Shown: positions 22,951 to 34,254, numbered from the stretch's first letter. The stretch: DNA of 64,000 nt from Rheum nobile (GCA_027886185.1 WOAB01000760.1:1364001-1428000); one strand, 5' to 3'. Notes: generated from the letters alone by a model not told the origin. A program made the numbers and translations.

Positions 22951-23988
22951 CTACTGCTGGTCGGGACGCCAGCTTTGGCGTTGTGGCACCGTACGGTGTT
23001 GTTGGGTATAGCTGGACTTGAATTGTCTCTCCACTTTAATTGCTTGGTGTAGCAAATCTGTCATGGTAGAATAGGGATACAATTCTATAGTGTCAGCTAA
23101 ATGAGGATGCAAGATACGTAGATACCTAGACATAGTGGCCTCTTCATCTTCGACGACGTTGCCGCGTGCCATGGCTATCTGCATATTGTTGTAGACCTCT
23201 TCAACACCTAAAGAGCCTTGCCTCATAGTCTCCAAACGGTTGCGGAAAACTCTATTGTGGTGGTGGGGAACGAAGCGGGCCCTCATCATAGCTCTCATCT
23301 GGTTCCATGTGTTGACCGGAGGGTCCATGGCTTGTCTTCGAGCCTTCACAACAGAATCCCACCAAACCAAAGCATAACCAGTAAATTCAAGAGCAGCGAG
23401 TTGTACCTTTTTATGGTCAGGGAAATTGTGACAACCCCAAATCTGCTCAATCTTCGTCTCCCATTCAAGGTAGACGTCTGGATCACACTTTCCATCAAAA
23501 GCCGGGATCTTCACTTTGATCCGTCCAATGCCGTCTTGTTCGGCTTCACGGCGGCGGGGCTGTCCACGGTCATTCCGGGGGCGGTAAGGACGCCACTCAT
23601 TACGCTCCTCGCGCTCATAGTCCTGCATATCATCATCACCCCATAAACTAGAACGTATCGACATAGGGGGGGACTCAGACCTATCACGAGGTGCGGGATG
23701 CCGAATCGGGCGTATGCGGTCGGTGCCAGTGGCTCTCGGTTGGCGATGCTCGTCCATCGCCGCTTGGTAGGCCGTGGCTTGGTCGACCAAGGGCTCGGTG
23801 GCGGGAAGCGGTGCGTTATGCGATGGGCCAATGTGTTCCTGTGCAGCCGGGAGTGGGTTGGAGCGGGTCTCCAACGAGTCAAACTTCGCAGACAACTGTG
23901 CGACTGTAGAAGCCAACTGTTGTAGCATCGCCTGCATATCGACATGGGAACCATTTGCAGTAACCTGTTCATCACCGGAACCTGTCAT
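22951..23988 (-). CDS. Ty3/gypsy Gag protein
   Basis: I place the start at the ATG complementary to 23986-23988 (MTGSGDEQ). The centre carries a retrotransposon gag domain with the typical WEtKIEqiW...YALVWWDSV arrangement (about 23490-23330). The frame stops at TAG 22951-22953 after a glutamine pair, before the zinc knuckle, which lies in the same frame downstream. In most plant gypsy elements the knuckle is the end of Gag and gag-pol is one frame, so this stop cuts Gag short. Gag would form the virus-like particle in the cytoplasm. The 5' LTR promoter lies 1.4 kb upstream. Confidence 0.9.
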   Translation of the reverse strand: MTGSGDEQVTANGSHVDMQAMLQQLASTVAQLSAKFDSLETRSNPLPAAQEHIGPSHNAPLPATEPLVDQATAYQAAMDEHRQPRATGTDRIRPIRHPAPRDRSESPPMSIRSSLWGDDDMQDYEREERNEWRPYRPRNDRGQPRRREAEQDGIGRIKVKIPAFDGKCDPDVYLEWETKIEQIWGCHNFPDHKKVQLAALEFTGYALVWWDSVVKARRQAMDPPVNTWNQMRAMMRARFVPHHHNRVFRNRLETMRQGSLGVEEVYNNMQIAMARGNVVEDEEATMSRYLRILHPHLADTIELYPYSTMTDLLHQAIKVERQFKSSYTQQHRTVPQRQSWRPDQQ

Positions 23989-24431
23989 GACCACCACTTA
24001 GACGAACACAGAAAGACGTTAAGGTTAGGAAAACCAAAAAAAAAAAAAAAAAACTCTCAAGTGTTTGCACTCGGTGATTGTACAACCTGCGAAGTTAGGC
24101 TCGTAAATGACAAGTTCTCTATGTGCTCAAGATACTCAGCAAATCAAGGTCAAGCAGAGATGTAGTAGACAAGACAAGTAGATGTACGACGAAAAATGAC
24201 TCAAACAAAAGCGAGACTAGAGAACGACTCAACAAGGAAAGCGACACAACTATAGTCACAAGAATGAAATGCAACTAAAGATGGGGCTATATATGTGTTT
24301 CGAACTCAAGAAATGCGAATTGCAAGTCAGAAAGACGTACCTTTGTCGACTTGGAACGAAGCCAATTGGAGCCGAGAGTGACCCGAGGGAACGGAAGGGA
24401 GAAGGGGTTCGGGCAAGAGAGGGTAGTGCTC

Positions 24432-24755
24432 GACTGAGGACAACCCGGGGTGGGACCCGGTCGGGTTGGCGTCGGGTGGGGTGGACTGAGAGCAACCCGG
24501 GGTGGGACCCGGTCGGGTTGGGGTCGGGTGGGGTGGACTGAGAGCAACCCGGGGTGGGACCCGGTCGGGTTGGGGTCGGGTGGGGTGGACTGAGGGCAAC
24601 CCGGGGTGGGACCCGGTCGGGTTGGGGTCGGGTGGGGACAGGCCGGGTGGGGCTCGACTGAGCGGAACCCGGGCAGGACCCGGTCGGGTGTAGGCTGGGT
24701 GGTGGCGACTGAGCGCAACCCGGGGTGGGACCCGGTCGGGGTCGGGTACTGTTGC
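24432..24755. repeat. G-rich minisatellite, 52-bp unit, about six copies
   Basis: A 52-bp unit containing ACTGAG.GCAACCCGGG and GACCCGGTCGGGTTGGGGTC repeats with starts at 24433, 24485, 24537 and 24589; then come two diverged copies near 24657 and 24706. It lies in the untranslated leader between the gypsy 5' LTR and gag. The plus strand has dense G-runs (GGGG, GGG), so the element transcript is C-rich here. The open frames through it are repeat artefacts. Confidence 0.95.
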
Positions 24756-24771
24756 GGCGGAAAATTATATC

Positions 24772-24784
24772 AAAAAAAAAAAAA

Positions 24785-24819
<35 letters not shown>

Positions 24820-24911
24820 TATTGCGAAAAAAAAAAAATCTGAAAAACTCTCAAAAATCCCAGATGCCTTTTCCTCTTTTTTTTTCTTTTTTTTTTTTTT
24901 TTTTTTTTTTT
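24772..24911. repeat. A17-T30 palindromic homopolymer and second poly-T tract
   Basis: Seventeen A (24772-24788) are followed directly by thirty T (24789-24818). A second mostly-T tract is at about 24878-24911. Both are in the gypsy leader. Length may be affected by polymerase slippage or sequencing. Confidence 0.9.
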
Positions 24912-25329
24912 TCTTTTAGGCAACTTGTTTTTCCTGGGATATTACACCATAAAGATAAAATAAAATCTCTAGACAATCAAGCAAGTATCTTGAAGATTAC
25001 CAAAATTGAACAACCGGATCTCTGGCGCGCACGAACCTGGACGCCGTCGTGTCTTGCTCGCCAAGCTAGGGTTCGAACAACAATGGTGGAAGGGGGGGGC
25101 CGAAATTTTTTGTTGATTTTTGGATGGTTTTGGTATGTTTTTGTGGATCCTCGTAGTCACAATCAACCGCAATGAACTCCTTTCCAAGACAAACAAGAGC
25201 AAACAATCAGTCAGACTAACAATTCACTAATGTGACTCAAACAAAGAAATTCAATTGACGATTGAAAACAGGAAGATCCAATTTTTGATGATGAATCTGG
25301 AATCGTCAAAGGCGATCCGAAGCCGCAAA

Positions 25330-25342
25330 GCTCTTGATACCA
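25330..25342 (-). promoter_or_regulatory. Gypsy primer binding site (tRNA-Met-like)
   Basis: On the minus strand TGGTATCAAGAGC starts 2 nt after the end of the 5' LTR. It is one inserted base away from the usual initiator-Met site TGGTATCAGAGC. Confidence 0.75.
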
Positions 25343-25344
25343 AT

Positions 25345-26076
25345 TGATACGGGGTTAGCCGTGTAGAAGATGGATCTAGGCAACGGATCTCAAAACAAAA
25401 GAAAACACAAGATTAGAACAATAGCGGAAGTGAAACTAATGGATAGGATAATAGATAGAACCAATAGAAACGACGAGAAAACCCGCTTGCTTGATAGCAA
25501 GGAACCTTGTCGCACGATCTACCAACCCGATCTCTACAACGCCACACAACCAAGAATCGCGGACGAACTTGGAGCACGGAGAGGATTGCTTATGAAGTAC
25601 GAAATCACCAACTCCAGAGGGACTTGACAAAGACGAAAACAACTAAGCAGGAAAGAACAATCGATTGAGACTCTCACGGGGAGCCGAGTTTCAAAGCAAA
25701 ACCCAAGCTCTGTTTTTGTGTTTTAACAATATGAGAAATCTGCCTAATGAAGAAGACAAGGGAGGCCTTAAATACCCTAGGAGGGCCGGCCCTAGCTTCC
25801 CAAAACGGGTTACACTTAATCCCGAAATATCCGAAAATAGAAAGCTGAAAATAAATAAATAATAATCCTAAAAATATCCAATGCAGAAATTAATAAGATT
25901 AAACATATGTAACGTTGACCAATAAAGTCAACGCCTTGACTTTGGACTTATCATCTTCGTCATGTGATACATCATGTGCCATAAACATCTCCAGCTCTTG
26001 ACGTAGTTCTTTCAATCTTGACCTAGTAATCGGTCCATCAAAGGTTGGCACTAATGGCGGGGATGATTCCTCATCA
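25345..26076 (-). repeat. Gypsy 5' LTR (right copy)
   Basis: 732 bp, almost identical to 18536-19267. On the minus strand a TATA-like TATTTAAGG (about 25765-25775) probably marks the core promoter. Open frames on either strand, duplicated in the other LTR, are not genes. Confidence 0.95.
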
Positions 26077-26081
26077 AGCTT

Positions 26082-27050
26082 AAGCGTGTAGGGGTATTAT
26101 TGGTATTTTGAAAAAACAGCCCACAGTTCTTACACGCTTAAGCTAAGCGTGTGGGCACACGCTTAGCTTAAGCGTGTATTTTTATTTTTATTTTTTTGCA
26201 AGTTTAAAAGCACACGCTTATCTTAGACGTACAATACAAAAAAAAACCCAAAATTGCATTTTTTTCCATAATCATGTAGAGAATTTCAATACGAGTCCGT
26301 ACACATAAAATTCGTCCAAAACGGACATCGTTTGCCCCTCCAAAAGCCCAAAAAACGAACCCTTCAACCCGCGCGTATCTTCTTCGAACAACCCATCCGT
26401 AAGCTTTTATAAGCTTCAATGGAGGATTTGACAAATTTCTTGGATCCGATTGAAGCCATTAACTATTGGGCATTTAAGAGGACCTTATCATACACGTAAT
26501 TCCACATTTAATCGGATTGAATGTCGATTAAAATCGTAGAATTTTATCCCCAAAGTCACTGTGTCGTTCAAGGGGCCGATTTGAATAAATTCAAAATTGG
26601 ACCAAATCATCTTCAATTGGAGGACATGAACCATAGGGCCTTGTTGAGGGTGTCCTAAGATTCAAAATGCCTATAAAATCCCCTTCAATCGTTGCCCCAA
26701 TGCATCCAATTTCGAAGTCAAAACTCATGAATCCTAAATCCTGTTACCGGTTGTTCTTGACCGAAATTCGATCACATGAAAGCTTTATTCTTGCAATTGT
26801 TGGTACTACTAGCCTTGAAAATTGATCCTCTTTCAAAGCCCTCTCTTTACATCGCCGAAAAAAGACCACTTTCATTCAATTTGAAGTTTTTCCGACGAGG
26901 TGTCAAGAAGGTATTCCGGCGGGATTGAATTTGTGCCCATTTTGCGATTTTGGGGGTATTTTTCATTTGTTTTGTCTTAATCTTGGTTAAGTTAATTAAT
27001 CTAGATTAGTGAAAAAATATTTTAGGATCAATTTGGTGCCCGGTATATAA
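26082..27050 (+). repeat. Left arm of the large TIR element, inner part
   Basis: Continues the arm after the gypsy insertion and pairs with about 29490-30461. The first 150 bp carry several palindromic ACACGCTTA / TAAGCGTGT motifs. The remainder is unique-looking sequence that aligns to the right arm with substitutions and short indels. I see no recognisable protein. Confidence 0.85.
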
Positions 27051-29490
27051 TATGTAAGTAATAAGTTTATAATATTTAACCATAATGTGTAACTATAGTA
27101 TGTAAGCAATAAGTTCATAATATTTAACTATAATACATAGTATATAAGTAATAAATTCATAAATATTTAACCATAATATTTAACTATAGTATATAAGTAA
27201 TAAGTACGTAATACTTAATTATAATGCATAACTATACTTTATAACTAATATATTTTGTAATACTTACTATAATACATAACTATAGTATATAAGTAATAAG
27301 TTCATAATACTTAACCACAATGTATAACTATAGTATATAAGTAATAAGTTCGTAATACTTAATTATAATGAAATACTATAATAAATAAGTGTAACTATAT
27401 GAAATTTCATGAAGTATTATAATAAATAAGTCTAAGTATACTAGATTTAATGAAATATTATAGTAAATAAGTATAACTATATGAAATTTCATGAAGTACT
27501 ATAGTAAATAAGTCTAAGTATACTAGATTTAATGAAATATTATAGTATATAAGTCTAAGTATACTAGATTTAATGAAATACTATAGTATATAAGTCTAAG
27601 TATACTAGATTTAATGAAATACTATACTATATAAGTGTAACTATATGAAATATAATGAAATATACTATAGTACATAAGTGTAACTATATAAAATACTATA
27701 ATTTCATTAAATCTAGTATACTTAGACTTATATACTATAGTATTTTATTTAATTTCATATAGTTACACATATATACTATAGTATTTCATTATATTTCATA
27801 TAGTTACGCTTATGTACTATAATATTTCATTACATTTCATATAATTACACTTATATAGTATAGTATTTCATTAAATATAGTATACTTAAACTTATATATT
27901 ATAGTATTTTATTAAATTTCATATAGTTACACTTATATAGTATATAGTATTTCATTAAATCTAGTATACTTAAACTTATATAATATAGTATTTCATTAAA
28001 TCTAGTATACTTAGACTTATATACTATAGTATTTTATTATATTTCATATAGTTACACATATATACTATAGTATTTCGTGAAATTTCATATACTTACACTT
28101 ATATACTATAGTATTTCATTATATATCATACACTTATGTACTATTGTAATTCATTATATTTCATATAGTTACACTTATATACTATAGTATTTTATTAAAT
28201 CTAGTATAATTAGACTTATATACTATAGTATTTTGTTATATTTCATATAGTTACACTTATATACTATAGTATTTCATGAAATTTCATATAGTTACACTTA
28301 TATACTATAGTATTTCATTATATATCATATAGTTACACTTATGTACTATTGTAATTCATTATATTTCATATAGTTAAACTTATGTACTATAGTATTTCAT
28401 TAAATCTAGTATACTTAGACTTATATAGTATAGTATTTCATTATATTTCAAATAGTTACACATATATACTATAGTATTTCATTATATTTCATATAGTTAC
28501 ACGTATATACTATAGTATTTCATTATATTTCATATAGTTATACTTATATACTATAATATTTCATTAAATCTAGTATACTTAGACTTATATACTATAGTAT
28601 TTTATTATATTTCATATAGTTATACTTATATACTATAGTATTTTATTATATTTCATATAGTTACACTTATATACTATTGTATTTCATTATATATCATATA
28701 GTTACACTTATGTACTATTGTAATTCATTATATTTCATATAGTTATACTTAAACTTATATATTATAGTATTTTATTATATTTCATATAGTTACACTTATA
28801 TAGTATAGTATTTCATTAAATCTAGTATGCTTAAACTTATATATTATAGTATTTTATTATATTTCATATAGTTACACTTATATACTATAGTATTTCATTA
28901 AATCCAGTATACTTAGACTTATATACTATAGTATTTCGTTAAATCTAGTATACTTAGACTTATATACTATAGTATTTCATTAAATCCAGTATACTTAGAC
29001 TTATATACTATAGTATTTCATTAAATCTAGTATACTTAGACTTATATACTATAGTATTTCATTAAATCTAGTATACTTAGACTTATATACTATAGTATTT
29101 CATTAAACTAGTATACTTAGACTTATATACTATAGTATTTCATTAAATTTCATATAGTTACACTTATGTACTATACTATTTCATTAAATCTAGTATACTT
29201 AGACTTATTTACTATAGTACTTCATGAAATTTCATATAGTTACACTTATTTACTATAGTATTTCATTATAATTAAGTATTACGAACTTATTACTTATATA
29301 CTATAGTTACACATTATGGTTAAGTATTATGAACTTATTACTTATATACTATAGTTATGTATTATAGTTAAGTATTACAAAATATATTAGTTATAAAGTA
29401 TAGTTATGCATTATAATTAAGTATTACATACTTATTACTTATATACTATAGTTAAACATTATGGTTAAATATTATAAACTTATTACTTAC
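27050..29490. repeat. AT-rich tandem array, 41-bp unit, with inverted halves
   Basis: Two related 41-bp units alternate: one with TTAAATCTAGTATACTTAGA and one with TTATATTTCATATAGTTACA, both joined by TATATACTATAGTATTTCA. To about 27690 the units read in one orientation, from there to about 29260 in the other; the right side is much longer. The outermost parts (27050-27370 and 29270-29490) hold a related AAGTAATAAGTTCATAATA repeat that also mirrors. So the array is the centre of the palindrome. Confidence 0.95.
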
Positions 29491-30548
29491 ATATTATATG
29501 TCGGGCACCAAATTGATCCTAAAATATTTTTCACTAATCTAGATTAATTAATTAAACCAAGATTAAGACAAAACAAATGAAAAATACCCCAAAAACCGCA
29601 AAATGGGCACAAATTCAATCCCGCCGGAATACCTTCTTGACACCTCGTCGGAAAAACTCCAAATTGAATGGAAGTGGTCTTTTTCCGGTAATGTAAAGAG
29701 AGGGCTTTGAAAAAGGACCAATTTTCAAGGCTAGTAGTATTAACAATTGCAAGAATAAAGCTTCCATGTGCTCGAATTTCGGTCAAGACACAACCGATAA
29801 CGGGATTTAGGATTCATGAGTTTTGACTTCGAAATTGGATGCATTGGGACAACGATTGAAGGGGATTTTATAGGCATTTTGAATCTTAGGACACCCTCAA
29901 CAAGGCCCTATGGTTCATGCCCTCCAATTGAAGATGATTTGTTCCAATTTTGAATTTGTTCAAATCGGCCCCTTGGACGACACGGTGGCTTTGGGGATAA
30001 AATTCTACGATTTTAATCGACATTCAATCCGATTAAATGTGGAATTACGTGTATGATAAGGTCCTCTTAAATGCCCAATAGTTAATGGCTTCAATCGGAT
30101 CCAAGAAATTTGCCAAATCCTCCATTGAAGCTTATAAAAGCTTACGGATGGGCTGTTCGAAGAAGATACGCGCGCGGGTTGAAGGGTTCGTTTTTTGGGC
30201 TTTTGGAGGGGCAAACGATGTCCGTTTTGGACAAATTTTATATGTACGGACTCGTATTGAAATTCTCTACATGATTATGGAAAAAAAATGCAATTTTGGA
30301 TTTTTTTTGTACTGTACGCCTAAGATAAGCGTGTGCTTTTAAACTTGCAAAATAAAAATAAAATACACGCTTAAGTTAAGCGTGTGGGCACACGCTTAGC
30401 TTAAGCGTGTAAGAACTGTGGGCTGTTTTTTTATAATACCAATAATACCCCTACACACTTAAGCTAAGCGTGTAAAACCGGACGCTTAGCTTAAGCGTGT
30501 AGTTTCGCGTCCATTTAGCTCCATTCTCGCGTGTATTTAGCCATTGCC
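29490..30548 (-). repeat. Right arm of the large TIR element
   Basis: Inverse of 18449-18535 plus 26082-27050. It ends with the same ACACGCTT palindromes and a CGCGTGTATTTAG terminus. ORFs at 29544-29786, 30005-30214 and 30085-30342 fall entirely within the arm and lack conserved partners. Confidence 0.85.
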
Positions 30549-30655
30549 AAAAAATAAGCATAATAATCTCAACAAAAGACAAATCTTTATTTTTTTCCAA
30601 ATTATGAAATTATTCTCCTGCCCAAATTTGTAAAGCCATATGCAATACTCTAAAA

Positions 30656-30759
30656 AAAAATCAACTAAACCCGTTAATTGGGTCAAATGGGTCAATTGGG
30701 TTTCGATATTGAAACCCAATTGACCCATCTGACCCAATTAACGGGTTTAGTTGATTTTT
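30656..30759. repeat. Near-perfect hairpin, about 49-bp arms, 6-nt loop
   Basis: 30661-30704 is complementary to 30711-30754 with one mismatch, and the pairing extends 5 more A:T pairs outward. The arms contain CCCGTTAATTGGGTCAAATG. It lies about 110 bp outside the large TIR element. It could be a young short MITE or a small-RNA precursor. Confidence 0.9.
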
Positions 30760-32441
30760 AAAAAAAGATTTATGATAATCGATTGTCATTAAAATTTATA
30801 AGTCAATCAAATTGAATCATATCGGGTTTGGTGTGGGTTTCAACAAACATGTCAATAACGTCGGTTTTTTATTGTTTAAATACTTTTGAAATGAATTGAT
30901 GATATAAATATTACAAATTAAAGAAGATTTATATTATAATTGAATACTAATAATACCATATTATTATATTATTATATGATATTTTAATTCTATATAATAT
31001 AATAACTACCAATATAATTGGATTTAACATGTAAAACAACAAATCGAGTTAATACAATGGGTTGGGCCGATCAAACCCAAAAATTTCTAAACACATTAGT
31101 TTGGTTCAGCTCGTGTTTTGACAAGTTTAATTTAGTTTAATAGTTCAACTGTTTATTTATTACTTATAAGAAAATCAAATAATCTTAGATATATTAAAAT
31201 AATTATATATAACAATAAGTATTGAAAAAGAAGTCAATTCATATTAAAGATACAACACATAATAAAAAAAAGTAAAATAAGAAGATGACGACCTATGACA
31301 CAATATAGAATAAATATGAGACAATAGATAATATGGCTTAATGAAGAAATGCCATATATTTAACCTCAATCCTTGTTACTTTAATATTATAAAGTAGATT
31401 ATTGAAACATTTACATTTGTATTCTTCTCACCAAATAAAACAATGTTTATATATAAATATCGATCAATGATGAGGATAATTCAAAGAATTTATTAAAACA
31501 AGCTAGAGATCAAAGATAATCGAATACGAAATATTAAATTGACTTACATCTTTATTGACGAAAGAATCATGTCTACAAATGTTTCAATAGTTTAAAATTT
31601 TAAATGTAACAACATACAGTATAGATATAAGAAAAGTAAATAAGTTGAGCCTAAATATAAAAAGTTTAAGTTGAGAGGCCATTTTTTTAATAAGAAAAGA
31701 ATTCGAATTATCTGATATAGTAATGTAGGGTAAATTGAGATGTCGATAAATCGGCGTCGGGCACACCAGACATGATACAACAATAAAACAAGTAAGGAAA
31801 TTACAACAAAGCAAATAAATAACCAAATCGACCTAGGGAGAAAGAAGAACAAAGCACGATGAAAAGAAAGCGTTGTCGAAAATTGGATCAGATAGGATCA
31901 ATCCTGCGAAGTTCTGAATGGACTACCATGACGTTGCCCCTTCTTCAAAGTGAGATCTTCAGGTGTCTCAATAATGACGTTGCCTCCACAAAATAAGGGA
32001 TATTCAAGAGCCTCGAGCACGACCACAACCACAACCGGAACAACTCTAACTCCACCCTAGATCAGCTCCATAAAAATATCGAAGAATTGACACCAAACTT
32101 GAATCAAACGGAACAACAAAATAAGTTATGCTCAGCAAATGAGCAACCACGTTATTAATTTGTTTTTGTGTATTGGTAGACCTTGAAACTTTTTAGTCGA
32201 GATTTATAGACCTTAGTATAAAATATTGTAAGTATAAATTAAGAATTGGCAATGATTTTATGGTTTAAAATTAGAGTAATTTTATAACTTTTAATTAAGA
32301 GTTGGTTGAAAAAAGATAGATTATGAATTGAAGTAATTTTGTGGTTTAAAATTGTGGTTGTTCGGGGAATGATTTGGGGCTAAATCCCAACTGTGGATAA
32401 CACAATTAAGTTAGAGAGGTCATTAAAATATGTTACAAGGT
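30760..32441. other. AT-rich intergenic DNA
   Basis: No supported gene. 31740-32060 is somewhat richer in GC and may be an old LTR remnant, but I see no ends or coding motifs. Confidence 0.4.
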
Positions 32442-32981
32442 TTAAAAATAGGGAAATTCTTATTGGTGTCCCTGAATTTAGGGTTATTTCAGTTGGTGTC
32501 CCACAATTAAGTTTTTTCCAGTTGGTACCCTAAGGTTTTGGTTTGTTCGCTTTGTAACCGAAATTTTTCATATCCGTATCATTTTGGTTTGAATTGATCA
32601 AATCGAAGCTCATCATTATGTTTATTGACCTCAACTTAGTAGGATTCGACTCCTAAAACAATCAAATCCATACTCGAACCATTTCGATTTGAATTCTTAA
32701 GGTTGAAAACGGGTTGTTGCTTCGGAATTCAAATCAATATGGTTCAGACATGAATTTGGGTATTTTAGGAGTCAAATCTTACTAATTTGAGGGCGAGGAA
32801 CACAATGGTGAACTTGGATTTAATCAATTTGAAATAGAATGGTACAAACATGAAAAAGTTTGATTACGAAGCAAACAAACCCAAACCTTAGGGACACCAA
32901 CCGGAAAAAAACTTAATTGTGGGACACCAACAGGAATAACCCTAAATTCAGGGGTACCAACAAGAATTTCCCTTAAAAATA
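32442..32981. mobile_element. Foldback MULE-type MITE, 522 bp, perfect 9-bp TSD
   Basis: The element spans 32451-32972 with target duplication TTAAAAATA on both sides. It begins GGGAAATTCTTATTGGTG and ends with the inverse. The arms are about 200 bp or more with few mismatches, sharing CTGAATTTAGGGTTATT and CCCACAATTAAGTTTTTT. It has no coding capacity. Confidence 0.93.
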
Positions 32982-33160
32982 TAGTTTATTCTTTTTTGGG
33001 GCTATATTGTGCTTGACCATCATCTGTCCTTTCTCTTTCATCAATTTACCAGTATACTTATATTAATTAGTTTAATAATCTCATTTATATCTTATTATAA
33101 ATTAGTTATGGTATTCATAACCTATATTTTTAGGGCATATGTTTAGAGTTCATTTTAAGA

Positions 33161-33929
33161 AAACTATAAGGGATTTGTGCGCCAAACCATTCGTTATATA
33201 GCCGATTTTGCATGAAACCATCCGTTATATCGATAATTATATTAAACCACCCATAAATTGTCCCCGTTAACAAGGAGCCGTCCACGAGCATATTCCGTTA
33301 ACTTCTCCGTTAAAAAATGTAAAAAGACTAAAATATCCTTATAAATATATCAAGTTTTCAAAAAAATGTCATTCTTTCTAAACCCTAAATCCTAAAACAC
33401 TAAACCCTAAACCCTAAACCCCTAAGCCCTAAACATAAACCATAAACCCCTAAGCCCTAAACATAAACCCATAAGCCCTAAACATAAACCCTAAACCCTA
33501 CACTTAAACCCTAAATCCCTAAAAACTTATTTAGGGTTTATTTTAAAAAAAATTAAAACCATTTTTTGATGGCATTTTTTCAAAAATTGAAACCCTAAAC
33601 CTAAACCCTCTCATTCTGTAATCGACCATTATTTTGGGAAATTTTATTTATTTTTAAGGTTTAGGATTTTAGGGTTTAAGATTTAGGGTCTAGGGTATAT
33701 GGTGGAGGATGAATGGTATTTTTTTTTTGAAAATTTGATATATTTACAAGGGTATTTTGGTATTTTTTATATTTATTAATGAAGAAGTTAACGAAATAAG
33801 CTTGTGGGTGGCTCCTTATTAACAGAGGGTCATTTATGGGTGGTTTGAAATAATTATCGATATAACAAGTTATTTTATACAAAATCAGCCATATAGCGGG
33901 TGATTTGACGCAAAAATCCCAAATTATTA
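33161..33929. mobile_element. Foldback MULE-type element, 751 bp, imperfect 9-bp TSD
   Basis: The element spans 33170-33920. Its ends are GGGATTTGTGCGCCAAACC and the inverse of GGGATTTTTGCGTCAAATC. Flanking 9-mers AAACTATAA and AAATTATTA match at 7 of 9. The ends resemble those of the 10064-11213 element (TTTTTTCGCCAAACCACC), so the two may be one family. The core carries telomere-like repeats on the left and their inverse on the right. Confidence 0.8.
33380..33560. repeat. Interstitial telomere-like repeats (CCCTAAA variants)
   Basis: Many units of AACCCTAAA, CCCTAAACATAAA and CCCTAAGCCCTAA occur inside the foldback element; inverse copies (TTTAGGGTTTA) are at about 33530-33545 and 33655-33700. 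The variation and the position inside a transposon argue against a recent telomere fusion. Confidence 0.85.
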
Positions 33930-34254
33930 TATTGAAAATGCTTATACCCGTTGACGGAACACACTATTTTAATCAAATAGCCTTGGTCGTGTGAATTCGC
34001 CACAGTTATTTGGAGGATATATATTTCCCAACCAATAAATGGAACGCAACCTAAAATCATGCGCTAAATCATTTGGAGAATGCGTTCTATGGTGGTGGTA
34101 GTCGCGGTAGTTTTACATTTCAGCAGCTTAAAAAGGCGGAAACCATCACCTTTAAAATCAAAAGTTAATGTAACCCAAAGTTTAAAAACGAGGTTTAAGT
34201 GCGTATTAATATTTTAAACATAGTAAAGTAGGTATAACAATCTCATTTACTAAA
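33930..34254. other. Intergenic spacer
   Basis: No gene, terminal repeat or array recognised. Confidence 0.4.

Larger units (their letters stand above)
18531..26081 (-). mobile_element. CRM-like Ty3/gypsy LTR retrotransposon, very young
   Basis: Element 18536-26076 (7541 bp), transcribed on the minus strand, with two 732-bp LTRs (TG...CA ends) and a perfect 5-bp target duplication AGCTT (18531-18535 and 26077-26081). By eye the LTRs differ at two positions, near 19169 and 19231 in the left copy. The order gag, protease, RT, RNase H, integrase places it in Ty3/gypsy. The pol frame ends 178 nt inside the 3' LTR, and the integrase tail (FNVGDLTPY followed by an acidic segment) lacks a recognisable chromodomain. 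Both resemble the CRM (centromeric) chromovirus lineage, but I hold this as inference. Confidence 0.95.
18440..30557. mobile_element. Large TIR (MULE-like) element with satellite core, interrupted by a gypsy element
   Basis: Outer ends are at 18449 (GGACAAACTAAATACACGCG) and 30548 (inverse ending CTAAATA..GCC). Flanking 9-mers AAAAAATAC (18440-18448) and AAAAAATAA (30549-30557) match at 8 of 9, as expected for Mutator-type insertion. The inverted arms are 18449-18535 plus 26082 to about 27050 on the left and about 29490-30548 on the right, roughly 1.06 kb each and clearly alignable throughout. The core (27050-29490) is a palindromically arranged array of 41-bp AT-rich units. Without the gypsy insertion the element is about 4.55 kb. 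I see no transposase. The arm ORFs (for example 29544-29786) are not open in the other arm, so I do not call them genes. Confidence 0.85.

Noticed and set aside
24269..24718. Proline- or glycine-rich proteins encoded across the G-rich minisatellite
   Set aside because: Open frames exist on both strands and follow the 52-bp repeat; they are compositional.
27050..29490. Regular repeats of 41 bp resembling a CRISPR array
   Set aside because: The units are contiguous with no unique spacers, are AT-rich, flip orientation, and lie in a plant transposon. This is satellite-like DNA.
30085..30342. Frame shared by both arms of the large TIR element (also 26204-26434)
   Set aside because: The arms are inverted copies, the frames read on opposite strands and differ in length, and no domain is visible.
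33380..33560. True telomere or chromosome-end fusion
   Set aside because: Repeats are degenerate, present in both orientations, and bounded by inverted ends with a likely 9-bp target duplication, so they belong to a mobile element.
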